Positions 7,875 through 16,225 are shown, counted from the stretch's first letter. The stretch is DNA of 64,000 bases from Streptomyces cupreus (GCF_014257025.1 NZ_JACMSF010000036.1:1-64000), one strand, 5' to 3'. The notes: generated by a model from the sequence alone, not told the origin. Translations and numbers: made by a program.

Positions 7875-8488
7875 GGCGGACAAAGGCAAGTGGCGTCACA
7901 CAGCGGGGCGAGCCTGTTATCCACAGATTCCGGTGCGCCTTGCGGATAACTGGTATGGCTGACCTCCTCCCTGCGGCAACGGACGCAGCGCGGACCGGTG
8001 CAGGCTCCGGTGACGGCGGCCGGAGTCGCGCCGTAGCCGCACCATGCAGGCTCGTCGCCGTTGAGGACCGTCCGGCAACCCCTGGCTGCGTCAGCATCCG
8101 GACGCTGCACGGGCCACGAGGACAGCGGTGATCGGTGCGGCTCTGACGTGGAGGGTGGCCCAACGCTTGCGGGGCCCGTCACCGCGGGAAGCTGCCAACG
8201 GCACGGCCAGGAGGCGTAGATGCTCCGCTGCTGACACGTGATGTCGTCAAGTACTCGTATTCACCGAGGTGTTGACTCCGTAACCGTCCACCCTCATGTG
8301 TGACGCTCCAGGTGCACGGTGCGCTGGAGGAGGTGACCCACCGACAGGGGTCAGGGCGTCCGCCCTCTTGGGGGAGGTATGCGGGCGCTGTCGTGCAGGG
8401 GCAGGCTCGTTCCCCCGTGACGGGTCTGTCCCTGCTCGCGCAAATCAGCCCGGGCCCGTTCTCACTGGACGGGAGGCCGGGCGGCTCT
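7875..8488. other. gene-free stretch with an inverted repeat containing a DnaA-box-like site
   Basis: No supported gene in 614 bp. GTTATCC (7916-7922) and its inverse GGATAAC (7944-7950) form a spaced dyad 42-76 bp upstream of the small membrane gene at 7710-7874. The left arm continues as TTATCCACA (7917-7925), identical to the general bacterial DnaA-box consensus (Streptomyces usually uses TTGTCCACA). A single box is not an origin. The dyad may be an operator. Confidence 0.4.
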
Positions 8489-8834
8489 TCACTCTGGCAG
8501 CAGCCTCGCGGGCCAGAGCGGATCGCCGTAAATCGCGTGAGCCGGCCCGGCCTCCCGATTACGGCGTTGGACGCCGAGGACCGGGTAGTTGGAGTGACCG
8601 TGCTTGCCGATCAGGTCGACGGCCTCGGCGGCGGCGTCCTTGCGGACGAAGACGGCGTCCGCGCGCGGCACCATCACCTCGTCCAGGGTGCGCTCGGAGA
8701 ACTCCAGCGCGTGGTCCAGCAGCGCGGCGGTGTCCTTGGGCAACTCGCCCTGCTCGTGGGACTCGCCGGTGAGATGGCCGAGTTCCTCAAGGGTGGCGCC
8801 GTGGTGGAGTTCCTCCACGGGTTCGATGCCAGGA
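8489..8834 (-). pseudogene. internal fragment of a CNNM/CorC (hemolysin-family) gene
   Basis: From about 8832 to 8573 the frame reads as the start of a CBS pair of an HlyC/CNNM transporter: GIEPVEELHHGATLEELG, DTAALLDHALEFSERTLDEV, MVPRADAVFVRKDA, GHGHSNYPVLG (in parts). Before it the frame is unrelated and the entire N-terminal membrane domain is absent. After it the text turns into unrelated residues to the stop at 8489. Both ends are therefore lost. The fragment lies downstream of a second, nearly complete paralogue and probably comes from the first gene of a once adjacent pair. Confidence 0.75.
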
Positions 8835-8891
8835 GATAGCCGGCCATACCGGGCCGCCTCGTGCGGGGGCGCGCACGAGGCGGCCCGGCGG

Positions 8892-9913
8892 TCAGGCGGC
8901 GTCCCGGGCCGGGCCGACCAGCTCGGACAGGACGTTCTCCATGGTCACGAAGCCGAGGACCGCGCCCGTCTCGCCGGTGACCGCGGCCAGGTGGCTGCCG
9001 TCTGCACGCAGCGCGGTGAGGGTGTCGCCCAACGGGGTGTCGATGCGGACCGGGTGACCGGGTGCAGGGCCGTGCGCGGGAACGGCTGGTTTCGGTCGGT
9101 GATTCCGAGGGTGTCCTTGATGTGCAGGTAGCCCAGCAGGGCGTTGTCCGGGCCGGTGACCGGGAAGCGGGAGTAGCCCGCCTCGGCGGCCGTCCGTTCC
9201 AGCGCGGCCGGGGTGATCGTGTGGGCGACCGTGCGCATCCTCTGGGCCGGGACCAGGATCTCCCCCACCGGGCGGGTGCCCAGCTCCAGCGCGTCGCGCA
9301 GCCGTTCGCCGTCGGCCGGTGAGAGCAGGCGGGCCTCGCTGGAGTCGACGACCATGCGCGCGAGCTGGTCGTCGGTGAACACCGCCTCCACTTCGTCCTT
9401 CGGCTCTACCCGGAGCAGTTTCAGCAGCGCGTTGGCGAAGGCGTTGATACCGAACACGACCGGCCTGAGGGCCCGGGTGAGGGCCACCAGGGGCGGACCG
9501 AGCAGCAGCGCGGTCGGCACCGGCGCGGCGAGCGCGATGTTCTTCGGCACCATCTCGCCGATCAGCATGTGCAGGTAGGTCGCCAGGCTGAGCGCGATGA
9601 CGAACGCGATCGGGTGCACCAGGCCGTGCGGAATGTGAGCCGCCTCGAAACCGGGCTCCAGCAGATGCGCGACGGCCGGCTCGGCGGCCGCGCCGAGCAC
9701 CAGCGAGGAGACGGTGATCCCCAGCTGGGCGGTGGCCATCATCGCCGACAGGTGCTCCAGGCCCCACAAGGTCATCCGGGCCCGCTTGTTTCCCTCCTTC
9801 GCACGCGGCTCGATCTGGCTGCGGCGCACCGAGATCAGGGCGAACCCACCGCCCACGAAGAAGGCATTGGTCAGCAGGGTCAGGGCACCGACGAGGAGTT
9901 GCAGGACCGTCAT
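8892..9913 (-). pseudogene. CNNM/CBS transporter (hemolysin family), one frameshift
   Basis: ATG 9913 opens a CNNM transmembrane domain: hydrophobic LLVGALTLLTNAFFVGG, RRSQIEPRAKEG, TAQLGITVSSLVLG and IGEMVPKNIALAAP. A CBS pair follows (EVEAVFTDDQLARMV, PVGEILVPAQRMRTV). Near 9055 the frame must shift by one base (between LHPV and VRIDTPLGDTL) to continue through HLAAVTGETGAVLGFVTMEN to TGA 8892-8894. The length of 1022 nt fits one missing base, giving ~340 residues, normal for the family. The family moves Mg2+/other divalent ions or protects membranes. The shift lies in a CCGGTCACCCGGTC repeat, so sequencing error is possible. Confidence 0.8.
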
Positions 9914-9984
9914 CGGGACTCCTCCCCCGCCTGGACCGGCACCCGGGCCGGTTCGATGATGCGGACGCGGATGTGGGAGCCCTT
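9910..9984 (-). pseudogene. C-terminal tail of a second CNNM-family gene
   Basis: The minus frame ending at TGA 9910-9912 reads SHIRVRIIEPARVPVQAGEE and overlaps the next gene's ATG as ATGA, as is usual in the two-gene CNNM operons of streptomycetes. Sequence before about 9984 is unrelated, so only this ~24-residue tail survives. The middle of what may be the same gene lies at 8573-8832, on the wrong side of its partner. Confidence 0.6.
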
Positions 9985-10283
9985 CGATGCGCTGGTTGTT
10001 GATGGACTGCCGGTCCTACAGGCGCTTGGCGTAGCGGGTCGGGAGAACCCCGACGCCATTGCCGGCCCGCGAGCGGAGTACCGACGTGGGCCGGTGGCAT
10101 GGCGAGGTCGCGGGTCTCCTGCCAGACCCGGTGACAGTGGGCGGCCGGCGGGATCCCGGCGGCGTTGTGGACGAAGGCCAGGAGCAGACGCTGTCCCTAG
10201 GGCAAGGTCAAGACAGAGCGGGAAGCCAGGCCGCCCCGGCGGCTGCACCACGGGAGCGGCCTGGGTCCGTCACGCCTGGTGCC
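9985..10283. other. gap with no recognisable gene
   Basis: About 300 bp between the truncated CNNM tail and the metal locus. Reading frames are open on both strands but none has a start, ribosome site or recognisable motif. It probably marks the rearrangement boundary. Confidence 0.4.
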
Positions 10284-10550
10284 TCAGTCGGTGAGCCTGG
10301 CTCTGTAGTCGCCGGCGCCCTCCACGGCCGCGACCAGCGCGGCGGTGTCCGGGTCGGCGCCGGGTTCCAGGTGGACAACCGTGCGCCCAGCGCGTACGTC
10401 CGTGCTGGACGAGCGGACAGCGGGGAGATCCTCCAGCTCGTCGTCGATGAGCAGGCCGCAGCTGGCGCAGTGCATCCCCTCGACGAGGAGGACCACCTCC
10501 GTGCCGACCTGGCCGTCGGTCTTCGCCTTCTTACGGTTGAACAGGTTCAC
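10284..10550 (-). CDS. heavy-metal-associated (HMA) domain protein, CopZ-like
   Basis: An 88-residue cytoplasmic protein. A short basic head (NLFNRKKAK) precedes a ferredoxin-like HMA fold with the metal-binding motif MHCASCG (CxxC) and the ending DTAALVAAVEGAGDYRARL. This matches copper chaperones and the N-terminal domains of CopA ATPases. GTG 10550 follows GAGG that overlaps the upstream stop (7-nt gap), so it is coupled to the exporter-cupredoxin gene. It probably hands Cu(I), or another soft metal, to that protein. Confidence 0.85.
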   Translation of the reverse strand: MNLFNRKKAKTDGQVGTEVVLLVEGMHCASCGLLIDDELEDLPAVRSSSTDVRAGRTVVHLEPGADPDTAALVAAVEGAGDYRARLTD

Positions 10551-10557
10551 CAGGACC

Positions 10558-11751
10558 TCAGTTGAATTCGATGGTGCCGGTCTGCATGCCCATGGCGCAG
10601 GAGAAGCGCAGGGCGCCGGGTTCACGGGTGCCCAGGTCGACCTTGGTGTCGCCGTTGCGCTTGACGATCTCCTGGACGCCGAGTTCGGGGATGGTGAAGG
10701 CGCGGGCGCAGCCGCCGGAGTCCTTGCCGCGCAGGACAAGCGTGGTGGGCACGTCGGCCTGGGCGGCGAAGTGGGTGGTCTCGTAGAAGTCGGTCACGAT
10801 CAGGGTGACGATCTGCTGACCGGAGGGGTCCATGCGGACGGGGGCGTCAGCCGGTGTCGTCTTCGCGCCCCCGGAATCTCCTGGGGCGGTACCGCTCTGG
10901 TCGCCGCCTTCGACGATGAACGGTCCGGTGGCGGCGGCCTGCTTGTCCGTGGAGTCCAAGGACACCCACCCTCCGGCCTGCAGCCCGGAGACCACCGTCC
11001 AGGCGGCGATCGCCAGTACCACCACACCGGTGAGCGAGGCGAGTTGGCCCGACAGCGCCCTGCTGGTACGGCGGAGAACGTAGCCGAGCGCGGCGAACAG
11101 CGGCGCCGTCCCCAGCACGAAGCCGAACATGACCGCCGCCCCGGCGACCGGCGACCCGGACGTGATCGCGAGCAGCTCCACGGACAGCGTCACCCCGCAC
11201 GGTACGAGAACCGTGGCGAAGCCGATCAGGGCGGGCGTGGCGACCGAGTCGGTCCTGGCACTGCGCCGCAGGAGCCTGCCGAACGAGGCAGGCGGCCGCG
11301 GCACCAGCCGGCCCACCGCCTTGACCCCGAACAGGTCAAGCGCGAACAGCACCATCAGCAGCCCGGCGGCCACCACCATCCCCGCCTGGACGCGGGGGCT
11401 GGGCTGCAGGGCCGCGCCGAACACCCCCAGCAGACCGCCCAGGATGGTGTGCGACAGCAGTTTCCCGGCGAGGAATGCCGCCACGGGTGCCACATGCCCG
11501 GCCAGTGGCTCACGCTTCAACGGCGGGGCGACCCGCTCGGCCGTGGCCGTGCGGCCCGCGGGCTTCAGCCGCTTCGAGGCGGACGAGGCGGAACGAGTGG
11601 AGGTTCGGGGGGAGGGTTCGGCGGCTCGGGCCGGGTCGCGGCGGGTGACCGCGCCGGCCAGCAGACCCCCTTGTACGGCGGCGCAGGAGGCGCCACCGGC
11701 GAGGAGACCGGTACTGACACCGGTGATGAGCAAAGCGACGGACGACGGCAT
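10558..11751 (-). CDS. TauE/SafE-like membrane exporter fused to a cupredoxin-like domain
   Basis: A 397-residue protein. The first ~280 residues have about six membrane segments (LLITGVSTGLLAGGASCAAVQ, VLVPCGVTLSVELLAI, AAVMFGFVLGTAPLFAALGYVL), typical of the UreH/TauE/DsbD-like group found next to copper genes. After a Ser/Gly linker the last ~95 residues form a small beta domain with GCARAFTIPELGV and FSCAMGM, the Cys/Met ligand layout of a cupredoxin-type copper site. The HMA protein follows 7 bp downstream. Together they suggest movement or sequestration of copper across the membrane; substrate is inferred. Confidence 0.8.
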   Translation of the reverse strand: MPSSVALLITGVSTGLLAGGASCAAVQGGLLAGAVTRRDPARAAEPSPRTSTRSASSASKRLKPAGRTATAERVAPPLKREPLAGHVAPVAAFLAGKLLSHTILGGLLGVFGAALQPSPRVQAGMVVAAGLLMVLFALDLFGVKAVGRLVPRPPASFGRLLRRSARTDSVATPALIGFATVLVPCGVTLSVELLAITSGSPVAGAAVMFGFVLGTAPLFAALGYVLRRTSRALSGQLASLTGVVVLAIAAWTVVSGLQAGGWVSLDSTDKQAAATGPFIVEGGDQSGTAPGDSGGAKTTPADAPVRMDPSGQQIVTLIVTDFYETTHFAAQADVPTTLVLRGKDSGGCARAFTIPELGVQEIVKRNGDTKVDLGTREPGALRFSCAMGMQTGTIEFN

Positions 11752-11872
11752 GCGTCGTTACTCCTGTTCTGCAACAACGACACGCACGCGCCTGTGGCTG
11801 ACGGCGTGCCGAAGCGGACATGAGACAGCGCGGCGCCTTGCGAGACGAAGAAGCCTCACAAGGGAGCAGCCA

Positions 11873-12316
11873 TCACGTCCGCGACACACACAACCGGTGC
11901 AGATCAGGAGGCGCAAGCGCCGGCGGCGGTGCGTTGGGCTGCGACACCAGCGCGGCGGGGGAACAGGCCACGACCTGCGGCGCATCCCCGGGCTCCGCAG
12001 CAGCCGGGCCCGCCTGTACGACGGTGCCCTTCGGTGACGCACACGGCTCCTCGGCCATCGGGCAGTGCGGGCCACGCTCGCCGGAATCGGCCGCCATCAC
12101 CGCGTGACCGGCCGCTCCCATGGGCACCCGCTCAACCACCGCGTCAGCGTGAGCGGCCGACGACATCGTCCCCATCGGCCCGGCCATGGCCATGGCCATC
12201 GCCATGGCAGGACGGGCCAGACCAGCGAGGCACAGCAGCAGCGCACACGCAAGCAGCGCCCCGGACCATGTCCGGAGCGGCAGCGGCAGCGGCACGCGTC
12301 GCGTCATGCGCGCCAT
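11873..12316 (-). CDS. secreted Met-rich protein, DUF6153-like
   Basis: About 147 residues from ATG 12316, or 144 from ATG 12307. A signal peptide (LRTWSGALLACALLLCLAGLA) is followed by MAMAMAMAGPMGTM, His/Met patches and two Cys (GPHCPMAEEPC, VVACSP). The Pro-rich end is PPDLHRLCVSRT, as in the DUF6153 family. Met/His-rich exported proteins next to HMA and cupredoxin genes usually bind copper. It is first in the minus-strand run toward the exporter and HMA genes, and its promoter region is shared divergently with the small membrane genes to the right. Confidence 0.7.
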   Translation of the reverse strand: MARMTRRVPLPLPLRTWSGALLACALLLCLAGLARPAMAMAMAMAGPMGTMSSAAHADAVVERVPMGAAGHAVMAADSGERGPHCPMAEEPCASPKGTVVQAGPAAAEPGDAPQVVACSPAALVSQPNAPPPALAPPDLHRLCVSRT

Positions 12317-12368
12317 GGTAGGGCACCCCGGACGCCCCGGCCGATGAGTGCGCACGAACCACGCCGGC

Positions 12369-12396
12369 CTTGACCTTGCCCCACACGGGAGAGGTT
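12369..12396 (+). promoter_or_regulatory. MerR/CueR-type operator with a -35 TTGACC
   Basis: CTTGACCTTGCCCCACACGG continues to GAGAGGTT. The dyad ACCT-tg-CCC / GGG-ag-AGGT (12373-12395) sits directly behind TTGACC, the layout of metal-responsive MerR-family promoters (CTTGACCTT...AAGGTT). It lies in the divergent gap between the Met-rich secreted protein gene and the small membrane gene at 12486. No MerR gene is in the window, so the regulator would act from elsewhere. I see no clear -10. Confidence 0.5.
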
Positions 12397-12485
12397 CCAG
12401 CGTCGTAATGTCGGGTGTATGGGGATCCGCGCACATCCCTCAACCGGACTGCGTCGCTCATCCCCCTGATCTCGAAGGACCCATC

Positions 12486-12623
12486 GTGAACCAGCTGTTG
12501 TACGTACTCCCCGTCCTCGTGTGCCCCATCGGGATGGCGCTGATGATGTGGTTCATGATGCGCTCCCGCCACTCCGCGGACGCGCAGCCGCCGTACAACG
12601 TCAACAAGGACCACCCGCGATGA
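12486..12623 (+). CDS. 45-residue membrane protein
   Basis: GTG 12486 after AAGGA. One strong helix rich in Met (YVLPVLVCPIGMALMMWFMM) and a short polar tail (RSRHSADAQPP). It contains one Cys and several Met within the membrane span, which fits a metal-linked role, but no function is known to me. Its stop overlaps the next start (ATGA 12620-12623). First gene of the plus-strand run controlled by the MerR-type operator. Confidence 0.7.
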   Translation: MNQLLYVLPVLVCPIGMALMMWFMMRSRHSADAQPPYNVNKDHPR

Positions 12624-12850
12624 CCGGCGCCTGGCTCCCGTCGGCTCTGACGCTGCTCGCCGTCGCCGCCACATACCTGTGCTGCATCCGCCCCATGCGC
12701 CGCAGCAAGGGCGTCTGCTGCCCGGCCCCGACCGCACGCACCAGACAGAGCGTCGACGAAGAAATCAGGCGCACCCGCGAGGAGCTGAGCCGGCTGTGCG
12801 AACAGGCCGCCGTCCGGCAACCCGACCCGATCTCGCGCCCCGATCGGTGA
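12620..12850 (+). CDS. 76-residue membrane protein with Cys pairs
   Basis: ATG 12620 overlaps the preceding stop. One N-terminal helix (LPSALTLLAVAATYLCC) is followed by a basic loop RPMRRSKGVCCPAP and an amphipathic, probably coiled-coil helix (VDEEIRRTREELSRLCEQAA). Two CC pairs and a further Cys could bind a metal. Family not recognised. Translationally coupled to the gene before it and only 4 bp from the one after. Confidence 0.65.
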   Translation: MTGAWLPSALTLLAVAATYLCCIRPMRRSKGVCCPAPTARTRQSVDEEIRRTREELSRLCEQAAVRQPDPISRPDR

Positions 12851-12854
12851 ACCG

Positions 12855-13691
12855 ATGAACGCGCGTGCCCTCGCTCCCGCCCTCGCCGCCACGCTCCTCG
12901 CCGCCGGGCTGGCGGCATGCACCAGCGAGCCGGAACAGTCGCCGACGGCGGTGAGTCACGTCCACGGACTCGGCGTCGACCCGTCCGACGGCAGGCTCTA
13001 CGTCGCCACCCACGACGGCCTCTTCACCCCCGACGGCAAGGGCGAACCGCAGCTTGTGGGGGACAGCCGCGACGACTTCATGGGATTCACGGTGGCCGGA
13101 CCCAAGACCTTCCTGGCCAGCGGGCACCCGGCCGCCGCCGACGAGCCACCACACCACGGCCTGATCGAGAGCCGCGACGCCGGCAAGACCTGGAAGACCC
13201 GCTCCCTCAAGGGCGAAGCCGACTTCCACGCCCTGGACGTCGCACACAACACGATCTACGGCTACGACAGCGCCAACGGCAAGCTACGTGTCAGCAAGAA
13301 CGGCACTACCTGGGACGACCGCGCGTCGCTGCGCCTGCTCGACATCACCGTCAGCCCCGACGACCCGAACACCGTGCTGGCCACCACCCAGGACGGCATC
13401 GCCACCAGCACCGACGGCGGCCGCACCTTCCGCTCCGGCACCGAGCCGGTGATGGCCTTCCTGTCCTGGCCCAAGAAGGACGCCCTTTACGGAATAGACC
13501 TCAACGGGAAGCTCAACCGCAGCACCGACGGCGGCACCACATGGAAATCCGTCGCCGACGTCCCCGGCGGACAACCGCACGCCCTCACCGCCGTCAGCCC
13601 CAGCCACATCGTTGCCGCCACCCAGGAAGGCATCTACGAGACCAAGGACAGCGGCACAACCCTCACCAAGCGCCTCCCGATCGCCGGCTGA
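12855..13691 (+). CDS. F510_1955-type glycosylhydrolase-like lipoprotein (BNR propeller)
   Basis: A 278-residue lipoprotein. The signal peptide ends in lipobox LAAC at about residue 22 (LLAAGLAACTSE). The mature part carries BNR/sialidase-type repeats (SRDAGKTWKT, STDGGRTFRS, STDGGTTWKS), so a six- or seven-blade propeller on the outer membrane face is likely. VSHVHGLGVDPSDG near the start is the family hallmark. Despite the hydrolase label I know of no proven activity. Starts 4 bp after the preceding stop, in the same run as the two small membrane genes. Confidence 0.8.
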   Translation: MNARALAPALAATLLAAGLAACTSEPEQSPTAVSHVHGLGVDPSDGRLYVATHDGLFTPDGKGEPQLVGDSRDDFMGFTVAGPKTFLASGHPAAADEPPHHGLIESRDAGKTWKTRSLKGEADFHALDVAHNTIYGYDSANGKLRVSKNGTTWDDRASLRLLDITVSPDDPNTVLATTQDGIATSTDGGRTFRSGTEPVMAFLSWPKKDALYGIDLNGKLNRSTDGGTTWKSVADVPGGQPHALTAVSPSHIVAATQEGIYETKDSGTTLTKRLPIAG

Positions 13692-13708
13692 GACGGAAGG
13701 GAGCCGCC

Positions 13709-14398
13709 GTGTTCTATTACCTGCTCAAGTACGTCCTTCTGGGGCCGCTTCTGCGGTTGCTGTTCCGGCCGCGGGTCGAGGGGCTCGATCATGTTCCGGC
13801 GGCGGGCGCGGCGATCGTCGCCGGGAATCACCTGTCGTTCGCAGACCCTCTCCTCATGCCCGCGGTGCTGAAACGGCGCATCACGTTCCTGGCCAAGGCG
13901 GAGTACTTCACGGCGTCAGGTCTCAGGGGCCGACTGACCGCGCTCGTACTCCGCGGTGCGGGGCAGATTCCGGTGGACAGGTCGGGCAGGGCCGCGGGGC
14001 AGGCGGCGCTCCGGAAGGGGCTGGGGGTACTGGCGCAGGGTGAACTGCTCGCGATCTACCCGGAAGGCACGCGCTCCCCCGACGGCCGGCTGTACAAGGG
14101 CAAGGTCGGGGTGGCGGTGCTGGCGCTGGCCGCGCGGGTTCCGGTGATTCCGTGCGCGATGGTGGGGACGTTCCAGCTCTGCCCTTGGGGACGTGTCCTG
14201 CCGGGACTCCCGCCGGTCAGGATCCGTTTCGGGGAACCGCTGGACTTCTCGCGCTTTGCCGGGATGGCGCACGAGGAGACGGTGCTGCGGGCCGTGACCG
14301 ACGAGATCACGTACGCGATTTTGCGGCTGTCGGGCCAGGAGTACGTGGATCGGTACGCGGCCGACGTGAAGGCCGGGCATGAGGTGCGGCGGAACTGA
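13709..14398 (+). CDS. 1-acyl-glycerol-3-phosphate acyltransferase (PlsC family)
   Basis: 229 residues. It shows the acyltransferase motif NHLSFAD (N40-H41 to D46, NHx4D) and the acceptor motif YPEGTRSPDG. One membrane-associated helix opens the protein (YYLLKYVLLGPLLRLLF). The reaction is transfer of an acyl chain to lysophosphatidic acid or a related acceptor at the membrane. GTG 13709 has GGAAGGGAG six bases upstream. It lies 17 bp after the propeller lipoprotein, so it may be co-transcribed, but a metal link is not obvious. Confidence 0.85.
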   Translation: MFYYLLKYVLLGPLLRLLFRPRVEGLDHVPAAGAAIVAGNHLSFADPLLMPAVLKRRITFLAKAEYFTASGLRGRLTALVLRGAGQIPVDRSGRAAGQAALRKGLGVLAQGELLAIYPEGTRSPDGRLYKGKVGVAVLALAARVPVIPCAMVGTFQLCPWGRVLPGLPPVRIRFGEPLDFSRFAGMAHEETVLRAVTDEITYAILRLSGQEYVDRYAADVKAGHEVRRN

Positions 14399-14448
14399 GG
14401 TCCTGCCCTTGGGTGGTCCGGACGGCCGTCCACTGCTGAGGTACGGCT

Positions 14449-14919
14449 ATGCTCCCCGGCATGGTTGCGGCCCGGCCGATCCTCAGCGTGCTGCGGTCCT
14501 GCTCTTCTGCGGCAGGTCCGTGGCGATGGGTGCTGGCCACGCTACTCATTGCACTGATGTACACACACGGTGTCAGTGGGGAGAGCGCCGCGGGCCATGC
14601 GCACCCTGGGGCGGTGTCCAGTTCGGTGGCCCTGGACGTGCAGGAGGCCGCTCCGGTCGCGCACAGCCATGACGGGCCCGGCTCGCACTCGGGCCGGCGG
14701 CACACGGACCATCACGATGCTCCGGCACCCGAGCCCGAGCATGCGGCCCATCAGTGTGTATCCGGCCAACCCCAGCAGGGTGTTGCGCTGCCCGCCCCCT
14801 GCGAGGCTCCGCTCGAGACGGTTCGGCCTCGGCACGCGTATGCACCAGCCGCCACTCGACCTGCCGCCGCCCCCTGGGCATCTCCGCCGTTGCCGGATTC
14901 AGCGGTCCTACGGATCTAG
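14449..14919 (+). CDS. secreted His-rich protein, DUF6153-like
   Basis: 156 residues from ATG 14449; ATG 14461 is an alternative. A membrane-spanning or signal segment (WVLATLLIALMYTHGVSG) precedes a His-rich region (GHAHPG, AHSHDGPGSHSG, RRHTDHHD, EHAAHQC). The end PPLPDSAVLRI resembles DUF6153 proteins. The histidine density suggests extracytoplasmic metal binding. A second such protein is encoded at 11873-12316, so the locus has a Met-rich and a His-rich member. Confidence 0.7.
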   Translation: MLPGMVAARPILSVLRSCSSAAGPWRWVLATLLIALMYTHGVSGESAAGHAHPGAVSSSVALDVQEAAPVAHSHDGPGSHSGRRHTDHHDAPAPEPEHAAHQCVSGQPQQGVALPAPCEAPLETVRPRHAYAPAATRPAAAPWASPPLPDSAVLRI

Positions 14920-15199
14920 CGCATCGCGCCTCTCGGACCGGTCGCCGAGGCGTTGGTCACGCCGCGCGCCGTCTCGGGCCGCCTATGGCGGCGGCTTCGC
15001 CGTGCCCCGTAGTGCCTCTGCCCCTTCTGCTGCACCCATAGCGAAGAGCCGTGCGGAGCGTGGTCGGCATCGGGTTCCGCTGTTCCCGGGAAGTCGGCCT
15101 TCGGCCCTGTAACACCCCTCCTCTGGTGGCTCGTGCTTCGTCCCCGCGTCTTGTTGACGGGCCCGAATGTGATCACCCCTGCCCCCATCGAACCCACCC

Positions 15200-15925
15200 G
15201 TGAAAGGCCAGCTCTTGTCCACCTCATCCAGTCTCGCCACCATCCCGGCCCCGTCGCAGCCGGCCCCCAGCCACCGCCGTGCCAGGAGGCGGGAAGGCGC
15301 GTCCCTGCCGTGGCGCTACCTCGGCTACGTCGGCTACTACGTGGGGGCGGGACTCATCAGCGGCGCGGTCGTCCATCACCCCATGGACCCGACCCGCTAC
15401 TCGATGATCGCCGGCGCCGGCGTGCTGGTCTTCCTGCTCGCAACCGTCCTCAACGACATCGTCCTCCCGCCCGAGAGGCCCGCCTGGTCGCGCATGCTGC
15501 GGGTGCTCGGCACCTCGACGATGCTCTCGTTCGGCCTCGGCATGCTCAGCGGCGGCATGCAGCATTTCGCAGACCTTCCCGACCGCTGTGCCGTCCTGAT
15601 ACCGCTGGGCATCGTCCTGTCCTTCGTCGCCTACTTCCTCAAAGAGGACAAGAGGCCGTGGCGGCGCATCTTCGGTCTCCTGGGTCTGGCAGTTCTCATC
15701 GTCGCGGCCCTCACCTTCGCGGGCCTGCGCCACATTGCCCCCGCCATGGCCGAGTCCGGAGGGGGACACAGCCACAGCGATGTCGTGACCGAGAACGGCA
15801 GCGCCGAAGAAAGTGACGCCGACCACCGCGGCGGCACCGCCGATCCGACCTCAGAGCCCACCACGCCAACGAAGGACACCCGGCCCAGCGAGGAGCCCGG
15901 ACACGACGACGGCCATCACCATTGA
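15200..15925 (+). CDS. polytopic membrane protein with His-rich tail
   Basis: 237-241 residues. GTG 15200 and TTG 15215 are both in frame; TTG 15215 has AAAGG seven bases upstream and is likely. About five membrane helices (YLGYVGYYVGAGLISGAVV, AGAGVLVFLLATVLND, RVLGTSTMLSFGLGMLSGG, VLIPLGIVLSFVAYFL, RIFGLLGLAVLIVAALTF). The exposed acidic and His-rich end contains HSHSD and DDGHHH. Family not recognised. The tail fits divalent-metal binding, in line with the neighbours. The 280 bp before it (14920-15199) hold no gene. Confidence 0.75.
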   Translation: MKGQLLSTSSSLATIPAPSQPAPSHRRARRREGASLPWRYLGYVGYYVGAGLISGAVVHHPMDPTRYSMIAGAGVLVFLLATVLNDIVLPPERPAWSRMLRVLGTSTMLSFGLGMLSGGMQHFADLPDRCAVLIPLGIVLSFVAYFLKEDKRPWRRIFGLLGLAVLIVAALTFAGLRHIAPAMAESGGGHSHSDVVTENGSAEESDADHRGGTADPTSEPTTPTKDTRPSEEPGHDDGHHH

Positions 15926-16106
15926 GCCGACCGCCCGCACTCAGCACGACGCCCTGCTCTGGCTTCGAAGAGGCCGACAGGACCGATGCCTGTCCCGTGG
16001 AACCAATGAGGCACGCCGAGACATCTGGGGGCGCCGGTCCGAGCGGCTGCGGAAGACGGCGAGCCGTGCGGAGGGGGAATGAGGGCATCCCGGCGCGCTG
16101 AAGGCG

Positions 16107-16225
16107 GTGGCGACTGTGGTGCTGCCTGTGGTCGTGGGGTCGACGGATCGGAGGCCGACCTTCGGGCGGTGGATTGGGCCGTGGACGAGGCGGTCCGGCA
16201 CGGGCTGCCGCTGCGGAGTGCCTCA
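16107..16225 (+). pseudogene. universal stress protein, N-terminal relic
   Basis: GTG 16107 reads MATVVLPVVVG. After one missing base in the run at about 16138 the frame continues VDGSEADLRAVDWAVDEAVR and HGLPLR, the beta1-alpha1 part of a UspA domain. The remaining ~250 residues are gone. The surrounding 15926-16379 contains no other recognisable gene. Confidence 0.7.

Noticed and set aside
7917..7925. Replication origin suggested by a DnaA-box-like site
   Set aside because: Only one box, and no AT-rich unwinding region or dnaA/dnaN genes.
7639..8163. 174-residue minus-strand ORF
   Set aside because: Arg/Pro/Ser-rich composition typical of shadow frames in GC-rich DNA; a better small gene (7710-7874) lies within in another frame.
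12144..12737. 197-residue minus ORF across the small membrane genes
   Set aside because: Antisense to two coupled genes with good ribosome sites and signal-like composition.
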